From: Thunnus maccoyii
Lineage: Eukaryota > Chordata > Actinopteri > Scombriformes > Scombridae
Reading direction: 5' to 3'
Assembly: GCF_910596095.1 (NCBI RefSeq)
Contig: NC_056550.1
Coordinates: 16,834,501-16,898,500 of the forward strand
Length of the DNA stretch: 64,000 bases
Shown here: positions 24,562 to 35,497 of the stretch, one piece after another
How the letters are laid out: each line of letters opens with the position of its first letter
Position numbering within the stretch: the first letter of the stretch is position 1
Notes under the pieces: model-generated
The model's input: the letters and a program-made list of their open reading frames with translations, nothing else
Told to the model about the DNA's origin: nothing
The model's database searches: none
Made by a program: the position numbers and the translations under genes

Positions 24562-25546
24562 GTTTGAGATCTCTTGTAGTTTCTGCCCAGTTAGGATGAT
24601 TCTTTTCCTTAGCCGCCACTCTTCTAGTCACCTTAAACTTGAAACAGCTCAGTTCTGTGTTAGACTGTAACAAGGCCTAAACTGCTGCTTTATCCTGTCT
24701 TTTCTATGATCCTAAGACCCTCGCAACTGCATAAGGAAATAATTGAAAACCACGCCTAAGGTATTTTGTACTCAGCCAGCTGAAGCGTTGTTATTTTTCA
24801 CCCCTCCCCTGTTTTACTCTTCTCCTTGCCCTGTATCCAACCTCATAAGCTCAAGACACACACCAAATCTAAAAGATGAGGGGAGGAAATGACGAGTGTA
24901 TTACGGTCCACCCAAGGGGGGGATGGACATCCTCCTGTTCATTCTCTCCTAGATAATGACCTCTGGCTTGTTTACTTGCTCAAAAGTTCATTTCAACAAT
25001 GTCGGTGATAACAAAACGATGAGGTCCATCTGTTATAAGGCTAATGAATAAACACAACCAGGGTATACATATTAGTATGATTCATGGATATTGCTTAAAC
25101 TCATTTAGAATAGTTTTAGAACTTTGCTGCTGCTATGAGTCAGGCAGTGTTTCCTTTTGATAACAATGTTATCGATGTAAGAGGCATGGAGCTCCCTGAC
25201 AGCGGCACTTATCTACAGTATAATTTCCTGACCTCATGTCATGCAGACAACAATGACGCTTGTCGTTTGTGTGTGAGCAGCATGTTAGGATTATCACACT
25301 GACTGAAGATGCCAAAACAAGTATTTTCCACTCTCTGTCTATCTGTCTCTCTCGCACAGACACACACACACCAAACAGATAATGAATGCCACAGGATGTT
25401 CACTGACCTTTAAAAACTGTAAAATAAAATATAACTACATACAAAAAGTACATATTACAGTAGTTACACTATGCATAAGTAGGAACTCAGTTGTTAACAT
25501 GTTTGGTAAACTGATGAGTGAGCATCTTTTTACTTTATACAAGGGC

Positions 25547-25970
25547 TGTACCTAGGGTTTTATAAAAACTGAGGTCATAAATTCAAAATTTTCAAGCAAG
25601 ATCCCACCCATCAGAATTTTTTTGTCAAACCACTGACCAAACTCTATACAAACTTTCTGAGCATTTAAGAAAAATGTTGCTTTAAAGCCTCCTGTACATG
25701 ACTTTATCTTTATGTAATTCTGGAAAAAAAGACCAAATCCCCCTTATTTTAAGTTTTTGCCTAAAAGGATAGGCTACTTTTTTAGATATTAAATCTAAGT
25801 AAAAACTATTAAATAAAAAACATATTGATTCAGCCTTAACAAATCCAATAAACTGTAATATGTCTGTATTTGTAGCATGTAAACCCTACTTCATGTCATT
25901 AAACCGCTGAAACATACAGGAATATGATGACCTCAGTGTCCTCAATGGTAGTTATGGCTCCGCTTTAGGT
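25547..25970. repeat. candidate MITE with GAGGTCA inverted ends
   Basis: The left side reads GGGCTGTACCTAGGG then ACTGAGGTCATAAATT. The right side reads ATGACCTCAGTGTCCTCAAT then GGTAGTTATGGCTC. The ends are roughly inverted copies, about 420 bases apart, with no coding potential. Exact borders and target duplication are unclear. Confidence 0.3.
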
Positions 25971-27064
25971 ACATCTTTAAATATATTCTGCATATCTTTG
26001 TAGGCCGCTCTGCTGATGAAATATAGTAAATAAAGTGCAGTAAGGAGAGCAAAGTATAAGGATACACCAGTGAAGTAGTATATATAATTAAATTATATTA
26101 GTACTTTTATTAAAATCCACCTAAAATTTTAAAAAGTTAAGACATTAAACACATGCACGTGCAGATGTACATGACGAAAATAAAAAATGTTCAATATATA
26201 AACTGTTGGAAGACTGACATGAATGATATACAAAGGTTTATAAACCTCCCAGTGTATTGACTGAACATGCAAATATATGTAGCTATCACATATTATGTTG
26301 TGTTTTCTAAAATGATCAACAGATGCTGCATTTTCAGGCAGTTTACAATACTACAGTAAATAAGAAGAGAAATCTCAGTGAGTAATTGGCCTGCATTGGC
26401 AGTGAGCCACACGTGGACTGACATGGCTTGCTGTATGTAAACATGTACAGAAATAAAATATGAGACTTACAATTAATAATGCAGAAAATGCAGAAACTTT
26501 TGCTATTGAAACCATTGATAACAGAACTGTTATGTCAAAAATACTTATGACAAAAGACATTTTTAAGCAAATGCACAGGTACAAGATACGCAGGCACATG
26601 ATGTGGTTGGATTGACCCCACAGGGGCAAACATGTTCAGGGGACACAGACCCCACAATCAACTCTCTGTTGCTGTCTATGCCACATGGCATACAATGACA
26701 CTGCAACTATTGTCATTCAGTTTGTTAAACAATTCAGTGCAGAGGACTCTTACAGATATTTTCAGTGAGTCTAACAAGACCCCTGTTTTGAATTTAGCTC
26801 ACATCTCTTCTTGCTCGACATATTCATCTCGACAGTGTTCTTTCTGCTTTGTTACCGCTGAGTTACCAGGAGAGGTAAATCATTTAGTTCTGTCTGTCCA
26901 TACGTGACATTCACTCCATAATGCTCCACTGACCTTTAAGGCGGGATGAGCTCACAGCGAGAGGATCATCTAGAACAAATTTTATTATCTGCAGAACAGA
27001 AGGAAGACAGTTTCAAGATTTCTTTTCACAAAACATTTTCTCAGTGGCTAGATTTCAACAACTA

Positions 27065-27290
27065 GAAGCAGTGCAGTCCATTAATATTTGGACAATTACA
27101 TATTTTATGTTCGGCTTTGCTCCAGCACATGAAATAAAACAATAAATATGAATTAGCTTTAAGGGTTTTTAGATGATTTAGATGATTTACACATCCATAC
27201 TGAAGGGTGGGTGGGGGGGAGGGCCTGAAGACAGAACAGTGGATTATTCTTGACTGGAAAATGTAGTCACCTGATATCAATCCAACTGAA
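27065..27290. repeat. diverged interspersed repeat (ATTAATATTTGGACA type)
   Basis: CAGTCCATTAATATTTGGAC followed by GGCTTTGCTCCAGCACATGA and AATAAAACAATAAATATGAA resembles, from memory, a widespread fish repeat whose form reads AGTATTTGGACAGTGACAC. Highly diverged. Borders approximate, family unverified. Confidence 0.35.
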
Positions 27291-27404
27291 GACGGCTCCA
27301 GTACAAGCGTGCCAAGAACTCACTATAGCAATTGTTTGCTGATGTCTACAGGTTGCAGACTGCAGTCAGTCTATGGCTGCTAAGGATTTTCAATTAAATA
27401 TTAA

Positions 27405-27793
27405 AGGTACCCTGTGGAGTTTTTTCTTCACTGGTAGTACTACTGAGCAATATTTTTATGCGTATGTCTCTGTTTTGTTTGTTGTACACACATGAAGACG
27501 CACATGCACGCAGGTGACGCAGTACACATTCCACTATTCCACTCATCTACGAGAGGTATTTGCCAAGAAACGCAGCAGTGCACCAGTAGGGGAGGAGAGA
27601 GAAGGAATGCAAGCTAGCAAACATGGATGTTAACAATGGTTTAAATTTTTGGAAAAAACAAAAAACAAAACAGATTTGAAAATGTTTTATGAGGAAGAAA
27701 ATGCACCTCAAAGTCACATAATGCATTTTGCTGAGAAACACCGGATGTAAACATAAACTTTGTTTGTTTACCAGAAAACTCCAAAGAGCACCT
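27405..27793. mobile_element. 389-bp piggyBac-like MITE with TTAA target duplications
   Basis: The element is flanked by TTAA at 27401-27404 and 27794-27797. The left end AGGTACCCTGTGGAGTTTT and right end AAAACTCCAAAGAGCACCT are imperfect terminal inverted repeats of about 19 bases. The interior has no protein. TTAA duplication plus short inverted ends is the pattern of non-autonomous piggyBac-type elements. I also recall the interior (GGTATTTGCCAAGAAACGCA) as a common percomorph repeat. Confidence 0.75.
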
Positions 27794-28056
27794 TTAATTA
27801 TGTTAATATAATTTTAAGTGTCCAACTAGTTTTATCCCTGATAATTGGGAGGTTGTATAAAAAGTCCCACACTCTCCATCTGATGTGGATGTAAACAAAT
27901 TAAAGCTCAAATTAAAGCTGATAGTTTTATAGCATTTCCTCATCGTTTCATTTATAATCCATTGTGCTGTACAGAGAGAACATAAACAATATACCATCGC
28001 CTAAATACTTCCTCACTATTCTGTATAAGTGGAAATCTCTCTTGAAAAATCTGCAC

Positions 28057-31000
28057 TCACAGTTCTGTGTCCTCAATGCAGTCTGGTTCCTCTATGGTCT
28101 CCAGCCGTCTCTTACAGGCATCTAAGATCTTTTTCCTCGGCCCTAAGGGGATGTGGATACTCTTAAGGTCATGGTCAGAGCACAGCAACAGAGCTTCAAG
28201 GTCGATCTTCTCCCGCTTAAAGATGGAGAAAAACTCGCTCATGCTCTGTGTGGCCAGGAAGACCTCCAGAGGGCTTGTGTCAGGCTCATCATCATCGTCC
28301 AGCCCTAACTCGACCTCTTCCCAAGGCAGCTCCTCTACATTCCTCTGCTGCAGGCTATGTGCACTGCCGATGCTGTCTTCATCTAGACTTGGGTATTGCT
28401 GCAGCCGACTGCGTAATCGCACAGTATTGCCTGACTGGTTCACACTGGCCTCTTCCCGATCACCGAGGTCAAACATCCCCCCGCTCACATAGTTCCTCCT
28501 GAAAACCATGGTGCCCAAACCAGGCCGGTTGAACAGGGAATCATGTCCTGAGTCGGTGCTGATCTCAGAATAGTCCACATCAGGCCCGTGGAGGTCCGGC
28601 TCACTCATGGCACGTGAAATGGCATCGTCATTGTCTCTGGGGAACATGTCACGAACGTTGCGGCGGCTACGGTCTTTTGGGTTGACGTAGGTCCCCTGTT
28701 TGACAAACATAACATCATTGCCTAGCTGAAGTCCAGAGAGGGAGCGCACACTCTTCCTTCCATCCTCATAGATTTTAAAGGTCCCATCTCCTTGTTTTCT
28801 CCTTTCCAGCTTCTTCTGGATCTTTGTCTTCCCTCGGTTTGTGGCATGGAGAGTAGCCTAACAGAACAGCAATAATACAGTAATCAGGCATAATTAATCA
28901 CTTCCTGTGAAAACATTAGATTTCAGACGACCAAAACAAGTGTTTTTGCATATTTTAGCCAAATATTATTACTACCAATCAGTTGGAAAAGCTTTGACAT
29001 CAATTCATCTTTTGATACCTTTCACATAATGTTGTATGAAAAGTCAAAATACATGCAGTTAAGAGCAGGGATTAATTTGAAATATTTTTTTTTTCTATAG
29101 CTGGTGCTCTGATTGAAATGAAATATGCAATCATGCAAATAACATAACAGCATGAATAGACAACTCCTGACCTGAGAATATGGCACACTGACAGAGGCTG
29201 CATTTAAGTTGTGCAGCTTGTGGCTAAAAGAGCTGCTGGTGTAACTGGAAAAGCTCATGACGTCTGATGCAGAAGCCTCGGAGGCCTCCTTATGAAACTT
29301 CCTCTCCATGCGCCTGTGGTGCTTCTTCTGCATCTTCAGGCACTCTTTGATTCTCCGCTCAGCATCACGAAATGCCCGGTCCTTCAGCTTGCTGACCAGC
29401 TTGGGGTTGAGGCCTGTCTGCTTGGCAGCGATGGAATCCAGGTAGCGGACGCAATCCATGTGATTCTTTGTGGCGGCCATGTCCAACGGCGTGTGGTAGT
29501 CGTTGTCCAGGCACCATATGTTGGCACCGAAAGACACCAGGAAGAAAAGGCAGTTGAGGTGACCGTTGGCAGCTGCCAGGTGGAGCGGCGTGTTCCCCCA
29601 TATGTCACACTTGTCAGGGTTCCCTCTGTAGAAGAAAGTTATTAGATAAAACCGTCAAAAAATCTCTAACAAATTTAATAAACTGATCATTTCATCCGTG
29701 TTCAGACTGATTATGGATACATCCTTTATATATCTGCTGGTTAGTAGACTCATGAATAGGCTAAGCATATGATTTTTTGGGTGATGTTTTCAGCACTGAC
29801 CTGCCATACATGGGTTGTTAATGGGACCTTATTTAATAATTTAAAGTCTATACAACACATTGCATTTTAAGAAAATCAACCATAGATCTCAGATCTACTA
29901 GGATACTACTAGGATGTTTTGATTAAATGTATCCTGCACAGGGAATTTATCATTATTACATGGCACCATAACTAACATTTTAGCCGCATTCACCCTTAGC
30001 TGAGAGTCCACGACCTTAGGATTACCTCTTTGTGTGCTGCACTGTTGCTGTCGGTCTGTAATATGACCACAGGCTTGCCAGGATCAGCGCTACACTACCT
30101 GTATCCAGTTTCAGGGGGAGGCCGAATAGGTTGCGCCTGACTCAAAAAGCATAACTCTGCCTAGCCGGTGATGTCATGCTGAATTCCTCAAGTCAAAACA
30201 TACAGTATTACAGCTGCTTAGATGATATGAAGAACAGATATGTATGATGCTTATTGTGTATTTCTTTCCTATCATAAGCCTAATGTGCAAATCTATGAAA
30301 GCTCATTTGTATCATCATTTACATTACTCAAATTTTGTTCAAACTGATATTCCATCAAAAATCTTACTGATAATCAGTCATTTTCAAAGGAAAACAGGCT
30401 TTATTCATGATATACAACTTGTTTGTGGTCTCAGCAACCACATATTTGTAATAACTAAATTTTTCAGCATTTTTTTTTTTCAGTTTAGACTTCGGCGGTT
30501 TCTTGCAAACCCCCGAAATATAAATGTTACTGAACTGGCTATGCATTGTCTCGTCTCCATCCTCCAATGTAGCCACATACAGACCGCTGAATATTTGATG
30601 AGATGGACGTGAAGCTACTGTCGAAGTGCGGATATATTATTGATGCATTTCGTTGTAAGGTTTTCACAGGGAATGTGTGTCGGATCTGCCAGACCCAACC
30701 TAGGCAGCGATTAGCAAAGACCCACTCTGATTTCAACCCCTAGCTCTTTTGTCTGGACAGGATTGGGTTTGGAGAGAAAAAAAAAAGCTAATTTTAGGAT
30801 CAAGGGTTGCTTGAGTTCAAAGGTAAAAGAGGAGTGGGTGTCATCAGTGTACGTGATGTACTGCATGTGGCAAACAGCCAAGAAAGACACAATAAAACAT
30901 TAATCAGACAAAGGAATTGCACTGTCAACTCAGGACTGAAATAGCTGAAGAAGATAACATGCTATAAATTGACGTCAAAAGATATAGTAATTAGCTTTGT

Positions 31001-33229
31001 TCAATTTTTATTTGAAGACAAAATATTTATGACTTTCTAAACTTAAGATTATACAATATGCTTGTCACAGACAGGGACCATCTAAAATGATAGCTTTATG
31101 TGTCATAATTCATGTCTCTGCCCAGTAAAATGCTGACCACAGCGGTAATATCTCTGCTCACTTATCCCTCCCTTGTTCTTTATCACATTATGAGCTGTTT
31201 GCATCCTCACTTCCTATGACAGTTTGATGTTACTGCAGGCCACCCGATGCAATATACTTGCTGAATATAGCAGGGTATGGCATCTTTCCCATGAAATTGT
31301 CAAGCAACATTTAACGTCTCTTCATATATCCCGGGGTTTCATGAGTTTGGTGCCTCTGTGAAAAATTACGGCAGGTATTAATGTTTAATTTTACTACCTC
31401 ATGTCAATCAGAGAAATACCATCAATAGAGGAATCCTATGTCCTTGGCAGCTAAATGACTCCAAGGCCTTGTTTACACTCATTTCATGGGAAATAGTGAA
31501 TTTAGTATTATAATGTAGCAATCCTATGAACCCTTCCTTGCTTTGCTGCCTGAGTGTTATAAGAATTTGGGACTATAAAAATAAATATCATAAACATTTT
31601 CTTTATTCTGATATTTTGCTTTCAAGCAAATCTTTTCTGTGCAAGGTGAGACAGCTTTTAGGAATTTCAAAACATAATGGGACACACACTGATGACTCAC
31701 TTTTACAGTGAGCCTCTCAAAAGCCTCACTCAATTAAGCAGGTTCATAATGGGTCCATTTTCCTGGCTGACAGGCAAACCAGGTCAGCCAGAAAACATGA
31801 GAAATGGGCTGTTGTGTGCTTCCTCGCGCCAACTGACCCTGAATACCAACTCCATTTACACAGTGTGCTGAAGAACAGCAAACATTCATGCTACAATGCC
31901 GCCTTTTAAAATCACTGTATCCTGTTTATTTGATCAAACATTATCCTTTGCCTGCGATGATGTCATAAAATTGTTAATTAATCAATAGAGGAATCCTATG
32001 TCCTTGGCAGCTAAATGACTCCAAGGCCTTGTTTACACTTATTTCATGGGAAATAGTGAATTTAGTATTATAATGTGGTAATCCTATGAACCCTTCCTTG
32101 CTTTTATGTATGTTATTAATTGTTAATTATGTAATGCAAGGCAAATGCACTCTGAATGAGGTGTGCAATATGTCCTATAAGTCCTTTTTATGGGTCAACT
32201 TACATACATGCTCTTGTAATTATACAGTAAATGTGTCAGGGAATACAGGACAGCAATACATTTAATGGAGTAATGTCTCTATGACTCATCGGTGCTCTTA
32301 GGTGATGTGCTCCTACAGTAAATTAACAGTGTCATCATGTTAAATGTCATCATAGAAGTGTTCAATTTTACACTCAATAGTCCTGCGTCGCTTTGAAAAT
32401 GGTAAACTATATTGCTATGATGTACTGGTAATTATCAAGGTATATGACCTCCAGATGTTGACAAGCTACTATGATGGGAAAAGAGCCAATTAAAATGTTA
32501 CGAAAACATTAAATTAATGTTTGATCATCACTTCGAAAGCAAATGAACTCCTTTGCTGCTTCCATTGCAGAAACAGATTTCAATCATTTAAAAAAAAAAA
32601 AAAGTGTCCCGCCCAACATGGGGGTTTTCCAGACCTGACCAAGCAATAAACTGCACTTTTGTACAATCTACCAAACAAGTATTTCAATTCTTTGCCTGAG
32701 ATTGCTCTTAGCCTGTAGCAAAGCCCGAAGTTAGTTGTGTTAGTGGCATGCCAGGGCCTGTTCTCTTCCCTGGGCATGCAAACTCAAACTTGGATTTTCT
32801 GATTTCTGTTCAACTACACAAAAACTATTCGAGTACTGAAACTTTACTTTATTCTTTGACAATTTGGTGTGTAAGGTTTGTTTTTACCTGCCTCCTTAAC
32901 ACGGAAAAAAATGTGAAATTGTTTGAAATGACAGGGAAAATGGTAGTTCAAATTTGCTCTAAAAATGCATTTTATTGGATGAGGATGAACACATTTGAGT
33001 GAATTTGGTGGCAGTCCATACAGTATTACGCACACGTCCCGATGGCTACCAAGCTTTATACCCACCCCCTCGCCACGATCAGCCGCAGAGCCTCCAGATT
33101 GCCGTGATAAGCAGCCCATAACGTCGGTGTCATGCCATCCTCATCCGGTGCGTTGAGATCCTTCCGAGTAGCCTCCTTCAGCAGGTCCAGGTAGCCGTCC
33201 CGGGCCGCCTTGTGGTATCTGTCATTCAT
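28057..33229 (-). CDS. ush1g: USH1G/SANS, Usher type 1 hair-cell scaffold, 3 exons
   Basis: SANS is a scaffold that joins harmonin, myosin VIIa and the cadherin-23 tip-link complex in hair-cell stereocilia and photoreceptors. Exons in order: 33229-33066, 29625-29172, 28857-28057. The total is 1419 bases, or 472 residues (human 461). The N-terminus [20 protein letters not shown] opens three ankyrin repeats to about residue 130, with [14 protein letters not shown]-type and [14 protein letters not shown] units. A basic coiled-coil segment follows. The central conserved block is [23 protein letters not shown] domain lies near the C-terminus ([31 protein letters not shown]). The last four residues, DTEL, are the class I PDZ ligand for harmonin. 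Gene order next to a divergent otopetrin matches human USH1G-OTOP2. Confidence 0.95.
31421..31544 (+). repeat. 124-bp direct repeat, copy 1
   Basis: Starts ATCAATAGAGGAATCCTATG and ends AACCCTTCCTTGCTTT. Copy 2 at 31981-32104 has the same length, with three mismatches that I count and no gaps. Both copies lie within ush1g intron 1, offset by 560 bases. Confidence 0.95.
31981..32104 (+). repeat. 124-bp direct repeat, copy 2
   Basis: Same start and end words as copy 1 at 31421-31544. The visible differences are C to T near 32040 and two changes in the TAATGTAGCAATC block (here TAATGTGGTAATC). Confidence 0.95.
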
Positions 33230-35497
33230 GGTGCAGAATTAATCCACCCTGCTCGACTCCATTTCGTTTCATCAACACCAGCATTATCATACTCATGAGG
33301 CGATGTGGTGGGAGTAGACCGGCTGAAGTGCCTATTTGTGCCCCACCGTCCCACCGGTCTCCTGATCATGTACAGAGGAGCGACAGGCAGAGCGCGTCGC
33401 CGGTATCCAGGGACGCCACGATGCGCATCGCCTGGTTAACAGTGCTCCCGGTGGCCGATGTGGTCCTAAAATGACCGGAGAACCTGTTCAGGTCTTGCCT
33501 GTGCCTGTCCTAAACTGCCAACCCAAACAAAAGCAAATATCACAAAATCTGTAGCTCAGCTTTCATTTAATGGTGTCTCTATAACATTACTATTGTGACT
33601 TATGGGGTATTTATTAGATGATCCCGGCTGTGCACCATGGGTTTGAAGCTCTCAGTAGGTTAATTACTTTAAAAAAGACATTGTCCTTTGGTATGCCGTT
33701 GTACTTAACCATGTCTGCCCTTTATGGCTGCAGGCACTGCAAGAGACAGAGAACTTTACTACTGATGTGTAGATTTGCTGCTGTGGTTAAGTCATGTGGC
33801 TGATAGATCAAGCAAGGTATTTGGGGAATTCAGTCAATGCGCATTTTAATGGCTAATAAAAATAATATTTACATGCACTGCCAGTTGATGACCTGGGCTA
33901 ATATTAACAGTTTCATGTTATTAGATCTGAAAACTCTTCTGAAACGTTCCTCTATTCTTTCAAACTCATTAATCATACAATAATAAACTTAAAGACACAG
34001 ACTGAAGTTGAACAAACTTGTTTAGCAAATGATTAGAAGTATGATCAGACATTTGAGAAAGTAAAATTATGCTTTGTCATAATGTGACTAACACACAAGG
34101 AAGCATATGAGTCTCTTGTGAGAACCTGATATTTATTTTCCCCCTTTCTTTTGAATAAACCATTGTTCTAATTGTCCTTTACTGGTAAGACTGGATGTGA
34201 AATATGAGAGCAGACAAAGGATTGAGTACCATGGAGTGTTGAAATAAAAAAGTAGGCTATCTCTGCTCCCGGCCCCACCCTGAGGAATAGGGTATAAACT
34301 AGCCCAAGTTAGCACTGATGAAAAAATAAGCAAAACTGCACCAGTGGTTCAGGAACTAGAAGTTCTCATACATACCACCCTATTGAAACTTCCATAACAA
34401 TAGGCAGATAGTGGCCAGGCTTGTCATGTGCTACACCTCAGGCATTTTGCAAAGACAAGAGATAGAGGCACATCTCTTAATTGAGCCATGAATAGCATTA
34501 AAGTACTGCAAGTATTCCCTTCAAGCACTGAATAAAAAAGATAGGCGAGTAGAGTAGTATGCTACGCCTATTTAGAGAATTTGGATCACAATGAGATTGT
34601 GAGGCGTAGCTGTGTGTGGTCAGCCGCAGAAAAAAAAAGTGGATCAAGTTGAACAAGACAACTCAAGCTATAAAGCCTGTAAAGTGTCTATGAATGTAAA
34701 GAGATAGAGATATTTTCCCCCTCATCTTCAATATTTATTTTGTGTTTGCCATTAACACTTTTTTATAACAAATGACTGGTATTGTGTATGTATGTATTGT
34801 GTAATATCAAAAAAAATGCTGTTTATCCGAAAAGGAACCGGTTTCTTGTATTTTGGAATTCATGAGATTAGGTTTTTCCTGGAAACATCTTTTGAACTTT
34901 ACGTGAATATTTTGTGCAAAACATGCTGTGTGTGGTAATAATATGGTATTGTTCATAACAGATTTATTGACATTTATGACTCTTTGTACGGTAAACCCAT
35001 GTGTTTTTGAAGGCATATAAAAGCCATGACGGCTCAGACTGCTTCTCAGGATCACACTATACATCAGGTAAGCTTACAGGTATCCTGAAAGCTTCTCTTG
35101 ATTTTTAGCAGGTCGCTGTTTTGGTGAAATGACACAATCTTGGTTTTGGTATTCAATTTCAATTTCACTTGCCCTGATGTTATTCTTGATTTTATCAGAG
35201 ATGGAAAGGAAGAGTGTGGGTGACTTTGTGGATTATCATTCAATACAGCTCTGTCAGAACCAGAACCAAAAGAGGGGGAAACTAAATCCTATTTGTTGAT
35301 TTGAATGAGCTGTTTTGTGTAGCACTGAAAGGGTGACAATTATGCTGATTTTGTATTCACGGAAATGTTTCACTTGGGCGGGAACTGCCTTTAAAGGAAA
35401 CCGGTGAATGGGTGTAGCTATTAAACCTGTGATGTCTCACAGCAGAACCAGATGCAGCTAACAATTCATTTGTGAACAGATCCTACAGAGAGGAATC
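33230..35497. promoter_or_regulatory. divergent promoter region of ush1g and the second otopetrin
   Basis: The side next to ush1g is GC-richer around 33340-33480, as expected near a promoter. The otopetrin side has a TATA box at 35014-35023 and a short noncoding exon. The middle is AT-rich with no gene recognised. Confidence 0.45.
35014..35067 (+). promoter_or_regulatory. TATA box and noncoding first exon of the second otopetrin gene
   Basis: CATATAAAAG at 35014-35023 is a good TATA box. About 20-25 bases later the sequence CTTCTCAGGATCACACTATA leads into CATCAG followed by the donor GTAAGC at 35068. A matching acceptor (CCTACAG, ending about 35487) lies just before the coding start at 35498. 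The predicted 5' UTR exon is roughly 35040-35067. Confidence 0.5.

Larger units (their letters stand above)
24562..28056. other. 3.5-kb intergenic stretch with repeat remnants
   Basis: It lies between the TRIM16-like start and the ush1g 3' end. It holds three repeat candidates, listed separately at 25547-25970, 27065-27290 and 27405-27793. The sequence is otherwise AT-rich. The short ORFs show no domain or known motif. Confidence 0.5.
29626..33065 (-). other. ush1g: large first intron of ush1g
   Basis: This 3.4-kb intron has donor GTGGGT after 33066 and acceptor CTACAG before 29625. It contains the 124-bp direct duplication described separately and AT-rich sequence. I see no nested gene; ORFs of up to 122 codons in it show no recognisable family. 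Confidence 0.7.

Noticed and set aside
28067-28492. 141-codon ORF on the plus strand
   Set aside because: It lies opposite the ush1g last exon, whose SAM domain and DTEL end are clear.
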